A stretch of DNA of 64,000 nucleotides from Coptis chinensis (Eukaryota; Streptophyta; Magnoliopsida; Ranunculales; Ranunculaceae): the NCBI GenBank assembly GCA_015680905.1, contig CM027377.1, forward strand, positions 14,160,501-14,224,500, read 5' to 3'. The position numbers and the translations under genes are program-made. The notes below the pieces were generated by a model that made no database searches, had not been told where the DNA came from, and saw only the letters and a list, made by a program, of their open reading frames with translations. Positions 35,601 to 48,700 of this stretch are shown piece by piece (position 1 is the stretch's first letter; each line of letters starts with the position of its first letter).

Positions 35601-36322
35601 TAACAAGGTTTTCTCTAGTTACATAATATGAAGACTCTATTATCTCAGACTTGTCCTTTTTGAATATCTATTTCCTTCCTTCTTAAACCATCTCCTAATC
35701 CCCATAACACCTAATAAAGACCTCTAGCTCAATTAGGAATAGGCTAGTTTGATAGTAAGTGGCAGATGTGTTTGATCGACTCCGCTTCCTTGTTGTCATT
35801 GAGTTTGTAAGGTAAAAGTGTGCCCACCGCGACACCGGAGTAGAAAACTTGAGTAGGAAAAATCGAGTGGTTTTTGTCTTGACATTTTGTGAGGACCTAC
35901 TTAAGGACGCTTATTCCGAAGTTTTTCTAAAACGAACCTGCTAGGCATTTCATAGTATATATATTTGTATCATAGATGATTGATTATTATGCATATATTA
36001 GTTTAGGTTTTGACTTGGTTATTTTTATTCATTTGCTAGTGAGATGTATAGATAGTTGAGACATGAATGAGGAAACAATAGTTTTATTTCTTAGTCGTTG
36101 TAGTATAGATGAAGTTTGTGAGTACCTTCATTGGGAAAACTCTCACGAGGTTATAACTTCGTCCACTAGGGAATTCCTAGTGGTTTGAGGCCTTGTTGCG
36201 ATATGGTCAATGCAATCGCAGACTCAAATAAATGAGTGAGTAGTTAGAACTCCATTTTTGGTCACTTATTCTAATTTCTCATATTTGCTTGAGGACAAGC
36301 AAAATGCTGTTTGGGGGTGGTT
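32623..36322. other. Non-coding 3' interior of the 9.7-kb element
   Basis: About 3.7 kb with no recognisable pol domain. It holds four of the five internal copies of a polypurine-tract-like word, TTTGGGGG, at 32664, 32786, 33061 and 34741 (the fifth is at 32551, inside the preceding frame), before the true tract at 36310-36320. The part at 35330-35580 is A-rich. Confidence 0.6.
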
Positions 36323-37810
36323 TGATAAGAGCCCAAAACTGTAGTTTTAACCCCTTAACAACTGTACTTTTAGACCAATTATGTGAATAATAAGTAAGAG
36401 TTAATACTGATTACATGTTTTTATGCATTTCAGGCTTCAAAGTCCATTATGTGCAGAAATGTGCCACTTTAGTGAGATAAAGGAGAAAAGGTCGGTTACT
36501 AAGGAGTTCTATGATTAAAGGCCAAGATTCAAGAAGATAAAGCCTTCCTAAAGCCCGGTCAAAAGCTGAAAAGTCGAACCACAAAAACAAAAGACACAAG
36601 ACAATAAGTGAGAACTTCCGAAAGCCGTATCTTTGGACTCAGACCTCGGAATTGGGCCTACTTTATGTCAAAACGACCGGCTCAGAAATAGATTTCCAAT
36701 GGTCTAAGCCTTGACCCAATCAGAAGAGCAGAAGTGGACGAAAAGTCTGTGGAAGCCAATTGCAGTTGAAGAGGCCTTTTTGGACTGAAAGAATTGGGTT
36801 TTGGGCCTGATTCTCTGGCCCAAAACATGGATCCAAGCCCATGCACGATTTTTGGATCTGAACATATAAAAACCAAAGCTTAGCTCTTTGTTAATGGTAG
36901 ATAGTTAGGTTAGAAAATAAATTAGGTTAGGATAAGAAAAGTAGCCATTAAACCTTAGTTCTAGATCTAGTTTTACATTAATTAATTAGTTTTTATTCTT
37001 GCCTTAAATTCAGTATTAAATTATTGTTATTGCTATTCATTAGATAAATAAAGTTAATTAGTTCTCCATAATCTAGTTTCATTTTCATTTATTTATTAGC
37101 TTAAATCCTTAGATTTACTTATTTGTCATTATTAGTTTAATTCAATTATTACATGAGTAGTTTCGAATTGAGTTTAAACAAGTAAAGTTCAAATCTTTAT
37201 ATTATGTCTTGTTTATATTTCATGAGAAATGATAGTTTAATGACTCTAGGCTAACCCTCCATTAGAGGGGTTGAGGAAGCCTTGAAGAAAACTTGATTTT
37301 GTTAGCTTAGAATTTGTCCTGATAATCTATTCAATTTTAGAAGTAATTAGTTCACCATGAGAATGGGTTTAATGCTTCACATGCTAGTTATTACTTGGTA
37401 GAGATTGCCATGAATAGTTAGGGATTAGATTTACCAATTGTTATCGCGATAGCATTTCAATTTGAGTCACGACAGTTCTTGGTTAGTAGATTAAGTAGAG
37501 TTAAAGTGAATCAATCCCCCAATTCCTTATCATAGAGTCCAGTTAGTATTTCTGTAGTTGAATTATCGTATCTTGTTAGTATAAATTGAATCCATAGTAT
37601 AATCATAGAATAGATATTTCATATAACACATTACTCTCACCATTGTTCTTTGTGTTTGTTCAATTGAATTTGTTTAAGTCTTGAGAGTTAAGAGTGGAAC
37701 GATTCCGTACTCTATATATTGCATGAATATATATGTGAGAGTAGGAAATAAATTATTGATACCGTAAGAATAAGGTTAGAGTAATCTAATTGAGTTTTTA
37801 CGAGTTATCA
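36323..37810 (+). repeat. 3' LTR of the 9.7-kb element
   Basis: Same termini as the 5' LTR. It follows the polypurine tract TTTGGGGGTGGTT and ends at TTATCA, then the duplicated CCCAC. Confidence 0.85.
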
Positions 37811-39623
37811 CCCACTAAGGTCAAGTACTACTCTTTTTTCACATCTCACCTATTCAACGCAGATGACAATGATAATTAAGAAAAAAATGACATATTTTTC
37901 TAAAATTAAAATTTAAAAACAAAAAAAGCAACGGAAAATAGAGAGAGAGAAAAGAAAGACATCCTTACCTTAAATTGGAGACGAGGAGAAGTGATGAAAA
38001 CAAATGAGGAAGATGAATAAGGGGATGCTCCTTTCTCCTGGTTCTCTTTCAGTTCTATTTTTTTTTTTTGTTTCCTTTCCCTTAAATTTTTACGTATGGA
38101 GCACGGACTCAAAACCATTTCCATTTCCCTAATTTTGTTTCTGCACGGACAACAAACTTTCCTTTCCTTGGGCAAACAAACAGCTAAAACACTATGGAAA
38201 AGGTGGATCACACCTCTTTTCCTTTCCTTTCCGTAGTCTTTCCTCCAGAACAAACATGCCCTAAAGCTCCAAACTACCAGCAAAGCTCATGGACTCAGAG
38301 AACCATGAAATAAGTTGAAGAATCCAAACTTGAGTCCCTAAGGCAGCTAAAGAAGAGATTTTCGGATAAAAAACTTGGTCAAACTGACCTAAATTAGCTC
38401 GGAAGTCAGGAGAAAATTTCAAATGGCGATATCTTCCGTCTCCTAACTCTGATTCAAACATTTGACTAGCTAAAATGATCAGTAAGAAAACTCTACGCGA
38501 ATAAAGATCTAGCTTCCAAAATATGGTGAAATGCAGGTTTGGAATATGAAGATAAAGCCAAAGCCTGTTACTATTTAGTCAAAGCCCATGACTATTCCAG
38601 AGAATTTTTTTAGAATATTTTCTATAATATTTTTAGAATATTCCCTGGGATATTATATTTTATTTGTAACCGTTAGTTTTAGATTAGACAGATTGAATCT
38701 AGACATTCATCGTCAAAAAAACTATAAATAGAAGGGTCTAGTTTTAGTTTTTCTCATAGAATGGTTAGTTTTCCATCAGTAGGAGTAGAGTTAGATTTAC
38801 TGCTTTCTAGTGTAATTTTACTACTTTCTAGATTAATTTACTACTTTCTGTTTTAAATTCATTTACTACTTTCAGTTTTTAATTTTATTTTTCTGCTTTA
38901 TGATTTCAAATTATTTTTCAATCTCTAAATCAATTAGAAAATAGAAAAATCAAATCAAACTTTCTCTCATCCACTTTCTCACTAAATCACGTGATCGAAT
39001 TAATAGTTTATGTTTATAAATAAACATTTGCAATTTTATTGAAATGTGAATGAAATGACAAACCCGACCACTGTGTTACAAATAGATCAATGGCGCCGTT
39101 GCCGGGGATTAATGTAATAAATGTGGTGGCGGAAATAGACTTTGATTTTTGGTGGAGCTGGGTTGAGACGGTGGTGTTGGTCTGATTGTTGATTGGTTGT
39201 TTTGACCAAGTCCCAAAATTTCGATATCGGTGGATATCTCGGTGTACCCAAAAACCGAGATATATCGGATATATCGGATATCTCGGTTTTTTTGGTGACC
39301 AGTCCAAAGTTTCTAAAATATCGGAAATATCGGTGTACATAATAGCAACATTTATTTATCAAGAAAACCATAAAAAAATATTGACAAATAATTAACCACA
39401 ATGTCATAATCTAATGTACTTAAAGTCTCAAATTACAAAATAAGATAAATAAGTTACATCAAATCATCAATACATAAACGAAAGTGGCGTGGTCGGGTCA
39501 ACTTCCATACCCGATTCTTGAATCCTAAGCGCTTCACAATACCTACTACCCAAGTGTATACTGAGTTATACCCACCGTTGAGAAATTGTCGAACATGCCA
39601 CTCATATTTTTGTGTTGGAAATT

Positions 39624-42600
39624 CTAACATGATTCCAATTCGAGGAGTGTTGGTGTAACTATACATTGGGTGCAATGCAACAAATCCAGTCTTGAGTTCA
39701 ATGATTCATAACTTGGATAGAGTTGTCCATATGTTGGTTCAGTGTAGTCGCCATAAGGTTGTTGATCAACCCCCATCCAATATCCATATGAAGAACCATA
39801 TGACGCACTACTCGCAGGGTGATTGATCATGCCACCAGAAGAATCGTTATCTCTTGATTGGTTGTATCCCCCAACCACTACTATATACACTCTCATTGTC
39901 ATGGTCGTGTGTCCCTGAACTCATACTAATTGCTTCAAAATTAGAAGAAACTAAATCAATATCAACATCATTTCGTATAATGTGTCCTCGTTGTCTTCTT
40001 TGACCAACACTTCCACGCCCTGGCTCATACATTCTTTGGGAATTGTCATTAAGAACTCCTCTACCACTAGTGTTTCTGGCTGTAACCTCATATACTTGTG
40101 GGTCCAATGGAGTTTCCTCATCAGTTGAGTCATGCAATTGAATGTTAAAATAACCTCCACCTCCACCACCACCACCATCACCATCACCATCACCACCACC
40201 ACTATCATCATCATCAGTATCAGGTTCTTGTGTCTCGTCATCACCAGAGATGTTCTCGGACAAATTATCTTGTGTTTGGAGAGGTGTGTCAAATTCGGGG
40301 CCCAAACTGAAAGTAGGCGCATCGCCATCTTCTCTTATTACTCTGTCGACCATATCTTCAACATTTGGGTCAGGCCTACCTGATTCCGTATCCAACACAG
40401 GTGCTAAAAGATTTTTATCAATAACCCAGTCAGCCAATGGATCAACTTGTTCACTATCCATAAATACTTGGGTGAGGTCAATAATTTGATCATTATCTAT
40501 ATTTTGCGCACGTCTTTGCTTCAAACGCAAGTTGTAGTGGACCTTCACCAACATCATCAATTTTGGCGCGCCAATATGGTTCCTAAGTTTCGTGTGAATT
40601 AGGCCGAATGTGCTCCAATTGCGCTCACACCCAGATGATGAAGCTGTTTGAGAAAGGATTTTGATCGCCAACTCCTTTAGCTCTTCTGTATCACCACCAT
40701 ACAACTCCCACCATTCAGCTGCATTATTTAAAAAAAAAACACATATTAATTATCTATAGACAATGCATTTGAGTGATTGAGAGTATGAAAAAATATTTCA
40801 TTTACGAGGTGTGAAATTGTTATTCCGACTTTCGCTGCAGTGTACCAAATTCCGCTAAATGATCCCGAAACGACATCATCTAATAGACCAAAGTGTTAGT
40901 GACCCAGCATAAATGTAAAATTCAAATTCTAACTTGAGAATATCAATATTCTTATTTTTACCTGATGCAATGCTTTTGCTTGTTTGTGACCATCACTAAA
41001 TAACACTTTTGCTACTTTTATAACTGCTTGTTTGTGGGGATCGGAGAATCCGAGCTTCAATGTGTATTGGTACTCTGGGTTTAGATACATTGCTAGTAGA
41101 AATAAACATAACTTTTAGGAATATTTGAAATAGAAATAATTTAATTAAGTCAAACTAAATCAAATAAACTCACCAGCTGTGTGTAGCACATGCAGTAATT
41201 GTTTTGTCCATCTTTTGTCGATAATATCAAGGACCCAACCACATCCAGGGATTTCAGAGATCTTCTCCCTCATTATTTCAAAGGCTTGTTGTACATATGG
41301 CATTGTTGGCTTCTTGTCACCATCCAACAACCTTAGGCATCTCAGACAAAGGTTCAAGAATTTGTACAACATAGTTAACATCATTCCAAAATGCTCTTGG
41401 CGACTTTGCTCCACGGTCATCATACCCTCTACAGAATTAGCCGATGGGGTGTCGAGATATCTTTGATCCACTTAACATCTGCCTAAGCGATATCTTTTTT
41501 CTCTGGAGACTTTTGAGAGACAAGTAGTTTGTGGCGAATCTAGTTGTTTGCCAAATCTAACTATTTAAGCCACCACATGTCTCCCTCATTAATGCTAAGA
41601 CCACGGATGCATTGTAAATGAACTTTGTAATTGCATGAGCTTTTCGATACACCTCGCCACCCGATGATGCTTGGCAATATCTTTTAACATCAAGTCTATG
41701 CAATGACAAGCACCGCGGTGTCCAAAATAAATTATATCCCTGGTGTCTTCATCGGCAATCTTCCAAATTTTTTGTAGGCGTAACCTTGATCGATTATTAT
41801 CGCACCACATTTGGTGCACCTATCTCATCAACAACCTCTTTCATTAACTTAAATACGATTTTGTGATCTTTCGGCTCAATGCGATATCGAAAGACTTCTT
41901 GAAAATTGTTTCCCGTCCACAATAGACCATGAAGTTAACGAGGGATATCTTTCTTGTCCGGACCAACCATCACACATGATGGTGCATCCATAAGTTGGAT
42001 ACTTCTCCGCCACTTCCATTTTGAATTTGTCGATATCATCATTTTCCATCTTTAAATATTTTCCCATTACCTCTTGTGGTTGGTCCTTTCACTCAAAGTG
42101 GGACATTTCGTGATGAAATCAATAGTTGGTTGGTAGTATGGATTGTTTGTCGTTAATGCATGTGGAGGTACTCGGCAAAATTGAACCATGAACCGATCCG
42201 TCTACCCAACTTCTGCCTCCATGTCTTCATTTTACCCATGTCTTTGACACTAGGTTGGTCGTGTCCTACTGTCTAATAGTGTATGGATCAATTGTTTCTT
42301 GTCTCATGGTTTTGGACTTCCGCAAACCCATGAATCCCTTTCCTTTGTTGCTTGATCCGAGCCACTTCGACGACACAAAAAAGTATGCGATGCGAAAACT
42401 TCTTGCATGTTCTCCTTCCCTTTCTAGCATTTGTCTTTCTTCCCATTGGTCACTCTCTGAGTTTCTTCGTGCTTGTTGCATGCCCACGAAACTCCTCTCC
42501 GCTTCTTCTTAGCGTCGAATCATTGGAATCATCGTCCAAATTAGAGCACATTGTCTCCTCAACTCGAGTTTCACGCTGCCGTCTTTTAAGTGTTTTATTT

Positions 42601-42815
42601 GTGCCATCCTGTAGTAGGTCTCGCATTGCAATTCTTACATGTCCGGGGACTTCCTTACACCTTGCCACTTGGTTACCAACCCCAGATAAGTGCTGTTTTA
42701 GGCGACTGACCCCACCACTATGAAATTCTAATTGACAGTAATTGCATTTAAACTTCGCCTTGTTGTTATCCAACGGTACGCCATGAGACCAACCAATATC
42801 CGGTTTCCTAACCAT
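39624..42815 (-). pseudogene. hAT transposase (BED finger, DUF659, dimerisation region), decayed
   Basis: The first ATG is at 42815, opening MVRKPDIGWSHGVPL. A BED-type finger follows (CNYCQLEF ... RLKQHLSG ... C). The DUF659 part appears as YGCTIMCDGWSG (about 41950-42000), then FGHRGACHCIDLMLKDI (about 41690). An exon with MYLNPEYQYTLKLGF lies near 41060-41095 between plausible GT-AG introns. The dimerisation region is ILSQTASSSGCERNWSTFGL (about 40610-40670), the best-preserved part, followed by a D/G-rich tail. Frameshifts and stops near 42470, 42275, 42075, 41820 and 39870 break it. The family cuts and pastes DNA through an RNase H-like active site. This copy cannot make full-length enzyme. 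Confidence 0.8.
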
Positions 42816-43516
42816 TTTTCTCTTAGACAAATATGTAACTACGAAACAGTTTTTCCGAACACGTTGAAATGCTGTACGTAGACAAATATAACTAATTAAT
42901 CAAAATGTAAGACATACATTTAAAAAAGTGTCTACTCTTCAAATAGTCAAATACTACAACGGTACAACCCAATCCAATTTGAACTCCATGAAAAGGGATA
43001 GACATACACCGAAAGGTAAACAATAGTGATCGAGCTATACATATAACAACAATCGATGAAAGAAATTGTTTTGATCTGCCGTAACTTTGGGCATATACTA
43101 CCACCTTAGGCAGGCACCGCCATCAAACTGATAACAAAAAGGATTGGAAATAGAAAAGGTAGAGAAAGATTCTATATTTATCACTATTGAACCCAACCCG
43201 CCCTTAGTCGGCAGATATTTATCTAAACAATCGCCTAAACCTCTTCGCTGTTTCACCATCGATGTCATCTTCACTGCCAGATTAACCCTTGTAACCTCAA
43301 TCGAATCTCAATCAAAACTACTACAAAACACTTGTCCAAAAGGTAGGAAGATAACCAAGACGAACAATATCCCAAGTTCACTGATCAAATTTATTCCGGT
43401 AAAAGCAATCAACACGATATAATTGATATTTTCGACTTATTCGACATATATCTTTTGACTTTGACCGATGTTTGACTGATTTTTTATTATATTTCCGATA
43501 TATATCGCTATATATC

Positions 43517-43850
43517 CATGGACCAAAATATCGGCGATATATCTGATATATCGTCGATATATATATCGGTATTTTGGTACACCGACATCGATATTTCCAA
43601 TATATATCCACCGAATATAGAACCCTTTTTTCTCGATACATATCGGAATTTTCGATATAAAACTTTATATCACCGATATAATTGATATATCTGATATTTA
43701 CGATATATATCGGTTGACTTTTTTACCATTTTTTTTTTATATTTCTGATATTATATTTTCGATATATTTGATATTTCTGATATTTTAAATAGTTTGGACT
43801 GGTCACCAAAACAATGGATATATTCATCGATATCGATATTTTGGGCCTTG
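43517..43850. mobile_element. Miniature relative of the same hAT family nested inside it
   Basis: 334 bp with ends CATGGACCAAAATATCGG and (read inward) CAAGGCCCAAAATATCG, flanked by a perfect 8-bp duplication TATATATC (43509-43516, 43851-43858). The right part, GACTGGTCACCAAAA and beyond, matches the reverse complement of the parent's left end. It has no coding capacity. Confidence 0.75.
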
Positions 43851-44032
43851 TATATATCGACGATATTTCCCGATATATTAGGCCTTGGATTTGTTAGTGG
43901 CTTACTGCGTACAGCATAAGTCACATGGTGATATGGCCATATGAGATCATCATTTGGTAATTCAATTTGGCTATATGCATTGATTCACATTTGATCAAAA
44001 TGATTACTAAAATCTACTTTCTTAATATAAAC

Positions 44033-44435
44033 CATGGACCAAAATATCGCCGATATATATCGGTATTTTGGTACACCGACATCGATATTTTTGACATATA
44101 TCCACCGAATATAGAACTCTTTTTTTTCCGATATATATCGGAATTTCCGATATAAAACTTTATATCGCCGATATAATCGATATATCCGATATTTACGATA
44201 TATATCGGTTGACTTTTTGATCATTTTTTAATATAAATCCGATATTTCCAATATATTTCCGATATATTTCCAATATTTCCTATATTATATGTCCGACATA
44301 TCCGATATTTTCGATATTTTAAATATTTTGGAATAGACTATTCCAAAATATTTATCGAATATGTCCGATATATCCGATATATATCGATTTTTGGGTACAC
44401 CGATATATTGATCGATATCGATATTTTGGGCCTTG
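44033..44435. mobile_element. Second miniature hAT-family copy (no clear target duplication)
   Basis: It starts CATGGACCAAAATATCGCC and ends CGATATTTTGGGCCTTG, like the copy at 43517, and is full of CGATATATCG words. The flanks ATATAAAC and ATTCTAAT do not match, so this may be an old, rearranged or duplicated copy. Confidence 0.55.
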
Positions 44436-45764
44436 ATTCTAATTACATCCAATCGATTCATAGGTTGTGTTAATGTCTATGTCGTGGAAATTATAATCCT
44501 TAAAAGTTGGTTATTTGAAAATTGTTAACCTAATCAGATTTTATAAATATTAACTCACGAAATTGATTAAAATTTGTTAAAATTAGGAGTTAATTTTCTG
44601 CAATTTTGATTTTCGAAATGTCTAAGCTTATTGTGCAAATTAACTCTTTGACTGAAATTGTTTTTCCTAATGAAACTAAAACCGACAAAAGGCTTATGTA
44701 ATTATTATGTCCGTTGCCTTTTCCTTTTCATCTTTCGTTATGAGAACATGTCCTAGTGTGAGTGTCTATCATGGAGTAGGTGAATTATTTCTCCACACTC
44801 CACAGTGAATTTGTTGCTAGGACTATAAACAACTCACCCAACATTCCCAAGTTTAGATTAAGTAACATTAAGAGCAGTACCAACATTAACAACTTGTGAA
44901 TCATAATATAAAGTAATCTCATGATCAAAGTTAACATTAAGAGATTGGTTTTGCAGCTAAATTAGTAATTAACTAAGCAGAAAACAAGTAACAACATAAC
45001 TGAAAATAAGTACCTGGGTACAGAAAATGCCGCCAACTTTTTTCCCCGTGATGCTGTGAATTTGGTTTCTGCTTTGGTTTATGAATTTGTAAATTCTGTG
45101 ATGAGTTGGTGTGAAGGTTGAGGAGAGGTTTTATTTTTTTGTGAAGTAGTGGGTTTGCTAACATTCACGGAATGAAGTCCCTTTTTCAATGACAACATCA
45201 GATATCAGATGCTAAAGCTAAAGCTAAAGCAAAAAGTTTTCACTTTATTCCAAACGTTTTTCACTTTTTCACTTTTTTCTTATGTAGCTAACAGCCTAAC
45301 ATTCACTTTTTCACTCTAATCCTTCGATTTTTTTTTTTTTTTTTTCCACTTAATCTCGCCGATATATCTCGGATATATCGGATATCTCGCCGATATATCT
45401 CGGATATTTCAGATATTTCGGAAATTTCAATATTAAAAATTGGTCAAAAAGTCAACCGATATATATCGATTATATCGGAAATATCGATTATCTCGGCGAT
45501 ATAAACTTTCATCTCGGAAATTCCGATATATCTCGGAAAAAAGGGGTTCAATATTCGGTGGATATATGTCGGAAATATCGATCTCGGTGTACCAATTTAC
45601 CGAGATATATCGGCGAGATATCGGATATCTCGGCGATATTTTGGGCCATGGTTTTGACTAGTCTGTTTTGTTGGAGGTGATGGTGACAAGTTGAGATGGT
45701 GCAGTGGTGCTCTTGCTGCTGCTACTACCCCTCCTGTTGCTGCTCTTATTACTTGATGCTACTG

Positions 45765-48700
45765 CTAGGTGGTTCTATGATACCTACTAGTTTTCTGAAA
45801 AATATGTTTGTGAGTGTGTGGTGCATAAGGTGTACTAGTTAACTATAACACCCCGTCTTTTCTTTTATTTTCCTAATAATAATAATACTAATAATAATAA
45901 GAAGAAGAATAATAATGATAATAGGTTAAACTAAATATATGATAACTATCAGTTAAGGATAAAAGTACCGTAAATAAATAGATAAGTTTCATCCTTGTTT
46001 TTCGGTGAGGTTTTTAAAAATAAAAAGGTGATTTCTCACGTAGAGCTTTTTGGGGAAAAACACAGAGAGTTATACACAGAAAAAAAAAAAAGAGAAGGAA
46101 GGGAGAGTAAAATCAGTTAGTGGTTGCGGTTAAAGAGTAAAAAGAAAAGGTTTTGAACGAGGAAGATCGTCTTTTTCGCGCAACAATCGACTTCGGTGTT
46201 TGGGGGTTTTTCCGCTTTCGGAAATCTAGCTGTTCGGTTATAAACTGTGAATAGTCTGAAGGTGTTTTTTTTTTTTTTTTTATATATATATATATATTTG
46301 TTTTCTGCTAATCATATCCGTAATAGTGTTTTCCTTATTTGATACCTTGTAAACTCTATTAATGGTGCCGGTTGTTAGATACAATTTCGAAGTACTACAG
46401 TATATAAACATTATGACGAATTTGAGAATTTAACTGTTGAAGCCTTGACACCGGTTGTTAATGGCGTCGCCACAAGAACCAAATCGTTCTATTTTTGTTG
46501 TGTTTGAATCATGAATTGTTTTGTTGGAAATTTTGTTGTGATGTTATACTGTTAGTTTGATTTTGATTGTTGATGTTGAATTGGGTGTTGTTGGGTTGAG
46601 ATTGGGTGTTGTTGGGTTGAGAATGGGTGTGCTGTTGAAGCTCCGGAGGAGCGTTAATGGTGGCGAGAAATTCCAAATCTAGTTTGGTTGAAAGATTTCG
46701 AATTCAAGAAATGAGGTTCTTGCTTTTGTTAATGTTATAAGGATTTTGAAGGGGAGTATTTTTAGGTTAGGGGGGAGGGTCGGGCGAAAGTGGTCGATGG
46801 TGGTGGCCGTCGGTGGAGAGAGTCGATGGCGCTTGTGAGGGAGACGACCCTTGGTTGGGTTTGAGATTGGGTCGTACCCCTCATATTGTTGTTTGGGGTC
46901 ATACCACGAGTCTTGTTAGATGGCCGGTGGTGGCTGGAGGTGGAGGAGAGGTGTTGTGAGGAAGAAGAAGATGAACAGTGAGGGTTTTGTTATTTGGGCT
47001 TGGGCCGAACTTAGTGGCTGGGCTTCAGTGTTTTAAATTTTGGAATTTCATTTTGGACTTAAGTGTTAGACTTTGGGCCTTAGTCTTTGGGCTTTTGGGT
47101 TAGAGGAGTTTATGTCTGGTTGACTGCTCTTAACCTTGCTGGTTGACTTTGACTATTGACCAGGGTTGACTTTGACTAGTTGACCCAGTTTGACTTTTAA
47201 CTCGGATTATGATTCAGTCTACTAGAATAGGTCTAGGGCTATTAGCATGCTTGGCTTTAGGCTAAGACCTTTCTATATATACTTGTGTACGTGTATTTAC
47301 TACTATGTGATATTTCAGTCTTTTATAATATACAACATTATGGCACTTAGACATCCATATAATTAATAACGCGTAAACCAAAAATACAAGAAACAAAATA
47401 CTCTTTCTTTCTCTGAAATAATATATGCAATAAAGTTCAATAATGCGTAAACAAATTTACCGCACCCTTTTAGAACTATCCACGCCTCAAGTTTTGGAAA
47501 TGAGTTTTATGACTGATGATGTCATATGTTAGGTGGGCATTTATTGAATATGCCATAAATGGCTCGTTAGCGTTATAAATGGGTATTCATTGAATGTGTT
47601 ATGAATGACCCGGGTATTCATTGAATGTGCCATGAATGACCAGATGGTTTGGACTGCCCTAGAGAGGAACTAAGGTATTCGCCTTGCGGGTTAGTTGTAT
47701 TCCTTTAGTGTACGGAAATGTAGGGTTGGGTATTCATTTAATGTGGCGGGAATGACCCAGGGCATTCATTGAATGTGCCATGAATGGCCAGTTAGTGATA
47801 TGATAGATATTCCTTGAATGTGGCGGGAATGACCTAAGGTATTCAATGAATGTGCCATGAATGACCTGAGTTTTATGCCCAAAAAGGATGTGAAATATGT
47901 GTATGAAAGCCCAGAGATGGCTATGATATCGTGGTATTTGGTGGGAGAGAGGCACACAAATGTGTGATTTTGCAAATGTGTGTAGTGCAAATCGTGGAGT
48001 AGGTACTAAAGTGTGGGTGTATAAGAAAAGAAATTGATTAATTGATAAGAGAAGTTGATTTGATTATGCGAGTGAGTTTGGGCTTACTTTTGAATACCTA
48101 TAGGATATCTACATATGTTATATAGAAGTTCTAACTTTCTTTTGCAGGAGGGTAGGACTTAATAACATTTTGTGCAGGGACGTAGTCCTACCCTTATACA
48201 ACAGTGGATATCGGTAAGTTTTAATTCAATTACTTAGTTATTAAAACAAGTTATTATAATGAGTTAATAAAATGGAAGTCTTGCTTGGGAAGAAACTATG
48301 CTGGTTGAAATGACGAAATTATGTGTCTTCCAAGTTGAGAATGATTAAGTTAGGATATATTTAAAGTGATAGTTTGGTAAGTAAAGACTGGAAATATTTA
48401 TATGTGGTTAGTCTACTCATACCAGCAAATTCCATTTTGCTGACCCATGTTTGCTTTGTTTTGGCAACGTGGGTGTGTTCTTGGGAACATAGGTGGAAGG
48501 CAATGGAACTGCGGCGTGTGATTTGGATTCTTGCCTGGAGCAGTCAGTTAGTTCTTTTATTAGGTCCGATTGTTATTGGAATGATGTAATAATGTAGTTT
48601 ACATTTCAGCATGACATGAGAATAAGATATTGAAGACTTTTATTCTTAGAAGTTTGTTTGATGTTTTGTTTGGACGGAAGATAACTTAATAAAGTGATGG

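Larger units (their letters stand above)
28065..37810 (+). mobile_element. 9.7-kb LTR retroelement without pol (LARD-like, Athila-like features)
   Basis: Two LTRs, 28065-29548 and 36323-37810, are bounded by TGATAA...TTATCA. Target duplications are CCTAC (left) and CCCAC (right); the untouched array sequence is CCCAC, so one base has since changed. A PBS (TGGCGCCGCTGCC at 29551) resembles the tRNA-Asp primer site, with one mismatch then divergence. A polypurine tract TTTGGGGGTGG ends just before the 3' LTR. The interior encodes a triplicated zinc-knuckle protein and a second acidic/proline-rich protein, but no protease, reverse transcriptase, RNase H or integrase was found. It would need proteins from a helper. 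The LTR pair is mostly identical, with differences concentrated in the first 200 bp. Confidence 0.8.
39207..45650 (-). mobile_element. hAT transposon, 6.4 kb, with 8-bp target duplication
   Basis: A perfect 8-bp duplication, GTTTTGAC, flanks the element (39199-39206, 45651-45658). Terminal inverted repeats are CAAGTCCCAAAATTTCG and CATGGCCCAAAATATCG. Both subterminal zones (39220-39335 and 45355-45640) are packed with CGATATATCGG-type words, likely transposase-binding sites. A decayed BED/DUF659/hAT-dimerisation transposase lies on the minus strand. One or more miniature relatives are nested at 43.4-44.4 kb. It interrupts the interior of array unit D. Confidence 0.88.
24850..45764 (+). repeat. 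Array unit D, split by three insertions
   Basis: LTR 24863-39089 and interior to 45764. Insertions lie at 24929-27924, 28065-37810 and 39207-45650. Removing these and their duplications leaves about 1.71 kb, the normal unit size, which supports all three boundary calls. The TATA box is at 38722. The PBS at 39091, TGGCGCCGTTGCCGGGGAT, is the only one perfectly complementary to tRNA-Asp. Confidence 0.75.

Noticed and set aside
39091-39109. Perfect match to the complement of the tRNA-Asp 3' end
   Set aside because: It is a primer-binding site, not a tRNA gene: only the last 19 bases match and no cloverleaf follows.
40132-40489. Plus-strand frames rich in T/I and S
   Set aside because: They are the antisense of the D/G-rich tail of the hAT transposase.
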